From Patescibacteria group bacterium UBA2135 (GTDB lineage Bacteria > Patescibacteriota > Minisyncoccia > Phycocordibacterales > UBA2135), in the NCBI GenBank assembly GCA_002327685.1, contig DCXN01000024.1:1-9462 (forward strand): a stretch of DNA of 9,462 nucleotides. The letters run 5' to 3'. Positions 6,161-9,462 of the stretch are shown here, one piece after another. Position numbers and translations under genes: made by a program. Position 1 is the first letter of the stretch, and each line of letters begins with the position of its first letter. The notes under the pieces are model-generated. The model searched no databases. It was not told where the DNA came from and saw only the letters and a list, made by a program, of their open reading frames with translations.

Positions 6161-6240
6161 AGGCGCTAGGCTTTAGGCGCTAGGCTTTAGGCGAAGTAAT
6201 TTTATACCTAGTGCCTAACGCCTAATGCCTAGAGCCTAAT
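6160..6240. repeat. Inverted pair of TAGGC heptad arrays between corA and cysS
   Basis: TAGGC occurs at 6160, 6167, 6174, 6181 and 6188, exactly 7 nt apart. After an AT-rich centre, its reverse complement occurs (ACCTA at 6206, then GCCTA at 6213, 6220, 6227 and 6234), again exactly 7 nt apart. Stops are therefore TAG on + at 6160-6190 (five) and TAG on - (CTA on + at 6208, 6215, 6222, 6229 and 6236; five). The array runs from the cysS start codon to the base before the corA stop. The centre reads TATAAAAT on the - strand (6199-6206), a possible -10 box for cysS, but no -35 is evident. Confidence 0.9.
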
Positions 6241-7155
6241 CTAGAGCCATTTTTTGCGCTTGAAGAAAGTGAAGAAAACAATAGTAGAGACAACCATAAT
6301 GCTTACAATAATCCAGAAGTCATTTTCTTTCCCCACGATAGGCATGTATATAGTATTCATTCCGAAAAGTGAGGAGAAAAGCATCAGTGGAAATGTGGCA
6401 AACGCCATGATGGTCAAGACTTTCATAATATCATTGGTTTTGGTGGTAAGCAGTGAATCGTTTGTATCTTTCAGTTCGTTGAGTACGTCTTTGCTGATCT
6501 CAAGAAGTGCGGAAACCTTATAATATTCACCGGTTATTGCGCGTAGATAATATGTAAAGTTCTCCCCAAAGAATTTTTTACCAGCAAGTTCAAGCGACTC
6601 TAGAACTTGCTTATGCTGATTAATTGCCTTTTTGAAATGGAGTAACTTTCTGTTTATTTTTGATAGATGAGGAACCATTTTATGCTCTTCTCCGAGAAAG
6701 ATGTGGTCTTCAATTTTGTCTAGTTCTTTTTGCACAGAATCAAGTTCAAATACCAGATTTTCATACAGCTCTTTAACCATGGCAAAAAACAGAAAACCAG
6801 CATGCTCGCCCACGTTACACCGCTTGAGTACCGAGTTCACACTAAAAAGGCGGTTTGATTTCTCTAGCGAGTCTACGATATTGTAATGAACTGTAATAAA
6901 AACCTTTCTGCCGATAATAAAGTCTATTTCTTGTTCTGCTTCTCCGTTGTGTGAATGAGAGATGGTCGGGAAGTGGAGAATTAGATAGATAAAATCATCG
7001 TAAACATCAACCTTCGGACGGACAGTAGGAGAGAGCAGCTCTTCGGCAACAAGAGGATGAATACCATATTCATCTAAAAGCGCACGCACATCCTCCTTTG
7101 TTGGGGATTCGACATCAACCCAAGCAATGTCGCCACATGTTTCTTTTGTGATCAT
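6241..7155 (-). CDS. corA: CorA-family magnesium/divalent cation transporter
   Basis: CorA proteins are pentameric inner-membrane channels for Mg2+ (and sometimes Co2+ or Ni2+). The 304-residue product from ATG 7155 has a long cytoplasmic N-terminal domain. It shows HPLVAEELLSPTVRPKV (33-49), FIYLILHFP (55-63), and a stalk helix with FELDSVQKELDKIEDHIF (136-153). Two C-terminal transmembrane segments follow (about 246-264 and 281-298). The diagnostic GMN filter motif ends the first one (FGMN at 264-267, Phe for the usual Tyr), and a short basic tail KRKKWL follows. A TTG at 7170 would add five residues (MGKFG); I prefer the ATG, but neither start has a Shine-Dalgarno motif. The stop lies in GGCTCTAG, which is repeated 12 nt further on as the first unit of the TAGGC array. 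It probably shares a transcript with cysS downstream. Confidence 0.95.
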   Translation of the reverse strand: MITKETCGDIAWVDVESPTKEDVRALLDEYGIHPLVAEELLSPTVRPKVDVYDDFIYLILHFPTISHSHNGEAEQEIDFIIGRKVFITVHYNIVDSLEKSNRLFSVNSVLKRCNVGEHAGFLFFAMVKELYENLVFELDSVQKELDKIEDHIFLGEEHKMVPHLSKINRKLLHFKKAINQHKQVLESLELAGKKFFGENFTYYLRAITGEYYKVSALLEISKDVLNELKDTNDSLLTTKTNDIMKVLTIMAFATFPLMLFSSLFGMNTIYMPIVGKENDFWIIVSIMVVSTIVFFTFFKRKKWL

Positions 7156-7171
7156 ACCAAATTTGCCCAAG

Positions 7172-7381
7172 AGGGCGAGTTAATTTATTAACGAAGACTG
7201 ATTGGTTTGCAAATTTGCGCACCTCCACACCTTTTAAACTGTAGCTTTCGTTTTGCTGTTAAAAAACGCTCTGTGCCAAAATAGCTCACGAAGTTGGTTT
7301 TTCAAATTATAGTGATATTGCTTCGCAAAACAACGGTTTGAAAGGTGTGGGGGTTAAGAAAATTATAGTCGTCCTCGCCCT
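7172..7381 (+). ncRNA. Candidate structured RNA in the corA/protease divergent gap
   Basis: A 24-nt arm at 7221-7244 pairs with 7331-7354: 20 Watson-Crick pairs, one A/A mismatch and three U-G pairs. The same three positions would be A/C mismatches in - strand RNA, so the fold favours + strand transcription. GTTTTGC (7250-7256) with GCAAAAC (7325-7331) and AAAAAC (around 7262-7267) with GTTTTT (7297-7302) extend the hairpin inward. Outside it, AGGGCGAG (7172-7179) pairs exactly with CTCGCCCT (7374-7381), and GTTAA-TTTA-TTAAC (7179-7192) can form a side hairpin. The 250-nt stretch has no open frame. No known RNA family could be recognised, and neither a clear + strand promoter nor a terminator was found. 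It could also be a long inverted repeat with a DNA-level role. Confidence 0.45.
7306..7334 (-). promoter_or_regulatory. Possible corA promoter
   Basis: On the - strand, TATAAT (+ coordinates 7306-7311) is preceded by TTGTTT with a 16-nt spacer (7328-7333). The -10 match is perfect; the -35 matches only the TTG. The ten bases ACTATAATTT around the -10 occur again on the - strand at 7360-7369, where no -35 is visible. Transcription would start roughly 145 nt before the corA ATG. Confidence 0.35.
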
Positions 7382-7427
7382 GCTCGGACTCCTTAATTTA
7401 TCTTAATAATACCTGATACTTTTGAGT

Positions 7428-7456
7428 TTGACCATTGACATATACCCATGTAAAAT
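7428..7456 (+). promoter_or_regulatory. Sigma70-type promoter of the S41 protease gene, nearly leaderless
   Basis: TTGACC (7428-7433), 17-nt spacer, TAAAAT (7451-7456). Five of six bases match each consensus box. Transcription would start near 7463, only a few bases before ATG 7467, so the mRNA would have almost no leader. This also argues against a TTG at 7422, which lies upstream of the -35 box. Confidence 0.6.
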
Positions 7457-7466
7457 AAAAGACAAT

Positions 7467-8702
7467 ATGCAGTATTCTAGTGTAATGAGAATGTCTGTTG
7501 CGACGCTTCTTTTACTCGGCACTTCTTTTTTGTTAGGAGTCTACGTAGAACGTAACAACACATCGGAAGTTGATCGTGTGCTTTCGTTAGTTAATAAAAG
7601 TGACCCGATGTTGACCGCGAGTGAAACAGTAATAGACTTTGAGTCATTTTGGAAAACATGGAATATTATCAACGAAAAATTTGTTTCTACAGCATCCTCT
7701 ACGTCTGATCAAGAAAAAGTATGGGGAGCAATTGAGGGATTAGTTGACTCTCTTGGTGATCCGTATTCAGTATTTCTACCACCAGCTGATTCAGAGACAT
7801 TCGCTGAAAATATAAGCGGGAATTTTGGCGGCGTGGGTATGGAAATCGGCATACGCAATGACATTTTAACCGTAATCGCACCGCTTAAAAACACTCCGGC
7901 AGAGCGCGCTGGTCTTCTACCTGGGGATAATGTTATTGGGATAGATGATGAGACAACTGTTGGAATTAGGATTGATGAAGCGGTACGTCTAATACGAGGC
8001 GAAATAGGCACAGAGGTTGTACTAACTATTATGCGTGAGGATGTTTCTGAACCATTTGATGTTCCTGTTGTCCGAGGAATTATCGCTATACCAACAATTG
8101 ATACCGAGGCGCGGGAGGATGGAATTTTTGTAGTCAGTTTGTATAATTTTTCTGCGACATCACCACAGTTGTTTAGAGAAGCCCTTCGGGAATTTGTTCT
8201 TTCAGGGACGGACAAATTGATTATTGATATCCGGGGAAATACAGGCGGCTTTTTGAATGCCGCAGTAGATATTACAAGCTGGTTCCTGCCAGCAGGAAAA
8301 GTAATAGTCACGGAAGATTTCGGTGGAAGTCAAAAAGATATTGTTTACAGAAGTAAAGGGTATGACATTTTTAATGAGAATCTAAAGCTTGTAGTACTTG
8401 TTGATAGAGGTTCAGCATCTGCGTCTGAAATATTTGCTGGCGCACTTTCCGAACACGGCCTCGCACAATTAGTTGGAGAAAAGACGTTTGGCAAAGGTTC
8501 CGTGCAAGAGCTTATGAATATTACAAATGGCACTTCACTCAAACTTACTGTCGCAAATTGGTTAACGCCAGAAGGAAACTCTTTTTCAGAAAACGGTATC
8601 GTGCCTGATTTCACGGTTGAGATCACAGATGAAGACCGCGACGCACTTCGAGATCCACAACTCGAAAAGGCTATCGCCTTACTTTTGACACCTGACAATT
8701 GA
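7467..8702 (+). CDS. S41 family carboxyl-terminal processing protease with PDZ domain
   Basis: Tail-specific proteases of this family cut proteins near the C-terminus at the cell envelope. The 411-residue product from ATG 7467 starts with a membrane anchor (about residues 10-25, SVATLLLLGTSFLLGV). An N-terminal helical region with LVDSLGDPYSVFLPP (92-106) is typical of CtpA/CtpB. A PDZ domain follows (about 117-200) with GGVGMEI and GLLPGDNVIGID. The catalytic domain has LIIDIRGNTGG (251-261). The Ser-Lys dyad is S318 (GSASASEIFAG) and K343 (TFGKGSVQ), with Q347 as the usual third residue; the 25-residue spacing equals that of B. subtilis CtpB. All catalytic residues are present. The last codons (LTPDN) lie in a heptad repeat that also supplies the TGA stop. 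The substrate is unknown; other envelope proteins are candidates. Confidence 0.94.
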   Translation: MQYSSVMRMSVATLLLLGTSFLLGVYVERNNTSEVDRVLSLVNKSDPMLTASETVIDFESFWKTWNIINEKFVSTASSTSDQEKVWGAIEGLVDSLGDPYSVFLPPADSETFAENISGNFGGVGMEIGIRNDILTVIAPLKNTPAERAGLLPGDNVIGIDDETTVGIRIDEAVRLIRGEIGTEVVLTIMREDVSEPFDVPVVRGIIAIPTIDTEAREDGIFVVSLYNFSATSPQLFREALREFVLSGTDKLIIDIRGNTGGFLNAAVDITSWFLPAGKVIVTEDFGGSQKDIVYRSKGYDIFNENLKLVVLVDRGSASASEIFAGALSEHGLAQLVGEKTFGKGSVQELMNITNGTSLKLTVANWLTPEGNSFSENGIVPDFTVEITDEDRDALRDPQLEKAIALLLTPDN

Positions 8703-8752
8703 CATCTGACAAGCGCTACACGCAACATTTAACAATTAATATATGACAAAGG
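8684..8752 (+). repeat. Dispersed intergenic repeat, copy 3
   Basis: Heptads ACACCTG (8688-8694), ACAATTG (8695-8701), ACATCTG (8702-8708) and ACAAGCG lead into AGCGCTACACGCAAC (8712-8726), then ACATTTA (8725-8731), ACAATTA, ATATATG and ACAAAGG. Stops lie at 8686, 8693, 8700 (used by the protease gene) and 8707, then at 8730, 8737 and 8744, each run at 7-nt spacing. The segment 8699-8726 equals 1720-1747 except for one base. That change breaks the GCGC-TAC-GCGC palindrome. Confidence 0.85.
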
Positions 8753-8768
8753 TCAAATGTTTCATTTT

Positions 8769-9215
8769 ATGAAAGTCATATTATTACAAGATATCCCAAA
8801 TGTTGGGAAGAAACATGAAGTAAAAGAGGTGTCCGCGGGACTTGCTCGCAATTTTCTTATTCCACGCGGAAAGGCAGAGTTGGCGACAGAAAGCGCTGTG
8901 CAAAAAATAAAGATAATGGGAGAGAAACGCGAAAAAGAAATAGAAAAGAAAAATACAACCTTACAGAACGCTCTTGCCACGCTTAAAGACAAAACCATTA
9001 CCATGCACGCAAAAACAAATGAGAAGGGAAGTCTGTTTGCGGCAATAACTGAAGATGATATTGCTAAAGCGATACGGGAACAGGAGAAAATTGATTTCAG
9101 TTCCTCCAATATTACGCTTACCGAACCAATTAAAAAAGTTGGTAAATATACCGCAGAAATAAACGACAGAGGAAAATCAAAAGAAATTATACAAGTTATG
9201 ATTGAAGCACTTTGA
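8769..9215 (+). CDS. rplI: Large ribosomal subunit protein bL9
   Basis: L9 binds 23S rRNA at the base of the L1 stalk and reaches out over the neighbouring ribosome. The 148-residue product begins with the canonical N-domain MKVILLQDIPNVGKKHEV (1-18) and the signature VSAGLARNFLIPRGKAELAT (21-40). A long Lys/Glu-rich connecting helix (about 42-78) and a small C-terminal domain ending near VGKYTAEI complete the fold, at the normal length of the family. ATG 8769 gives the family N-terminus. An in-frame ATG at 8757 would add MFHF and has a weak AAAGG four bases upstream, the only Shine-Dalgarno-like spacing in the window. Some CPR lineages lack L9, so its presence is a mild lineage clue. Confidence 0.96.
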   Translation: MKVILLQDIPNVGKKHEVKEVSAGLARNFLIPRGKAELATESAVQKIKIMGEKREKEIEKKNTTLQNALATLKDKTITMHAKTNEKGSLFAAITEDDIAKAIREQEKIDFSSSNITLTEPIKKVGKYTAEINDRGKSKEIIQVMIEAL

Positions 9216-9246
9216 TGTATCAATTTCTATTGTATTATACAAAATA

Positions 9247-9282
9247 GTCTGATCTTTTATACCATGGTACAAAAGATCAGAC
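9247..9282 (-). terminator. Hairpin terminator between rplI and rpmA, oriented for rpmA
   Basis: GTCTGATCTTTT (9247-9258) and AAAAGATCAGAC (9271-9282) form a perfect 12-bp stem around TACCATGGTA, itself a palindrome. The one disrupted position (9259/9270) is A/C on + but U-G on -, so the stem is continuous only in - strand RNA: 16 pairs with loop CATG. On the - strand it is followed by TATTTT; on + there is no T-run. It thus fits best as the rpmA terminator and a weaker one for rplI. Confidence 0.7.
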
Positions 9283-9309
9283 AAAATACTAAACACATAG
9301 AAGAGTTTT

Positions 9310-9462
9310 TTACAAGACATCAACTACTTTTTTTCTGACGGTTTTGCTGTCAAAACGTGTTTTTCGAACAGTCTTAAATTTAACTGTACCAGCCTTAATC
9401 GCGAACAATGTGTGATCTCGTCCAACACGGACATTTTTTCCAGCTTCTATTTTTGTGCCACG
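9310..9462 (-). CDS. rpmA: Large ribosomal subunit protein bL27, 3' part
   Basis: Reading in from the window edge on the - strand gives 50 residues up to TAA at 9310-9312. The frame opens with RGTKIEAGKNVRVGRDHTLF, the conserved L27 core (RGTKxxxGxNVxxGxDHTLFA). It continues with AIKAGTVKFKT and a basic tail with KTVRKKVVDVL. L27 lies near the peptidyl-transferase centre. The N-terminal 30 or so residues, including the GGG/S-rich start, lie outside the window. The gene converges on rplI with a 94-nt gap holding the hairpin terminator. Confidence 0.93.
   Translation of the reverse strand, partial: RGTKIEAGKNVRVGRDHTLFAIKAGTVKFKTVRKTRFDSKTVRKKVVDVL

Noticed and set aside
6160..6240. CRISPR array
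   Set aside because: The repeat units are only 7 nt, with no unique spacers and no cas genes.
7172..7381. Assignment of the intergenic fold to 6S RNA, tmRNA, RNase P or SRP RNA
   Set aside because: I see no tmRNA tRNA-like ends, no RNase P core motifs and no SRP apical GGAA-type loop, and the 6S resemblance is only one of shape.
7422..7466. TTG start for the S41 protease at 7422
   Set aside because: It lies upstream of a good -35/-10 pair (7428-7456), and the added residues lack a signal-peptide character; ATG 7467 places the membrane anchor near the N-terminus.
8700..8702. TGA recoded as an amino acid
   Set aside because: TGA ends three well-formed genes at the expected family length (Ig-domain protein, protease, L9), so it is a stop.

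Overview
The window reads as chromosomal DNA of a Patescibacteria/CPR bacterium, most likely of the Parcubacteria type. The signs are: a surface-protein fragment with repeated GIGTTSP-like motifs, an isolated four-helix-bundle (S23/IVP) gene, very short gene spacing filled with low-complexity repeats, AT-leaning sequence, and almost no Shine-Dalgarno motifs. TGA is a normal stop here (it ends the Ig-domain gene, the S41 protease and rplI), which argues against the Gracilibacteria/Absconditabacteria code. The lineage call is inference from gene style, not phylogeny.

Layout. 1-825 (+): C-terminal part of a repeat-containing surface protein. 883-935: terminator-like compound hairpin. 950-2396 (+): tatC, tatA and a 100-residue protein with a textbook twin-arginine signal, together a compact Tat locus with its own probable substrate. 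2447-3004 (+): small SAM methyltransferase. 3040-4245 (+): secreted protein with two Ig-like domains. 4288-4314: intrinsic terminator shared with the convergent four-helix-bundle gene (4291-4752, -). 4781-6160 (-): cysS. 6241-7155 (-): CorA-type Mg2+ transporter. 7156-7466: divergent control region with a candidate structured RNA and a good promoter. 7467-8702 (+): membrane-anchored S41 carboxyl-terminal protease with PDZ domain. 8769-9215 (+): rplI (L9). 9310-9462 (-): 3' part of rpmA (L27), convergent with rplI. No tRNA, rRNA, CRISPR array, insertion sequence or recombinase gene is visible.

How it fits together. Several products are envelope proteins: the surface protein, the Tat translocase and its small substrate, the Ig-domain protein, CorA and the protease. 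They are interleaved with translation genes (cysS, rplI, rpmA). There is no catabolic or defence cluster.

The most unusual signal lies between the genes. Many gaps are filled by short tandem repeats of period 7 or 8. Their sequences differ from gap to gap, but nearly every unit contains a stop trinucleotide, so successive units place stops in all three frames. Two gaps (1700-1785 and 6160-6240) have the same layout with unrelated sequences: five stops spaced 7 nt on the + strand, a 17-19 nt centre, then five stops spaced 7 nt on the - strand. Several genes actually terminate inside these ladders. The second notable item is a long inverted repeat at 7221-7354 whose non-Watson-Crick positions are G-U pairs only when read as + strand RNA, suggesting a structured transcript between corA and the protease gene.
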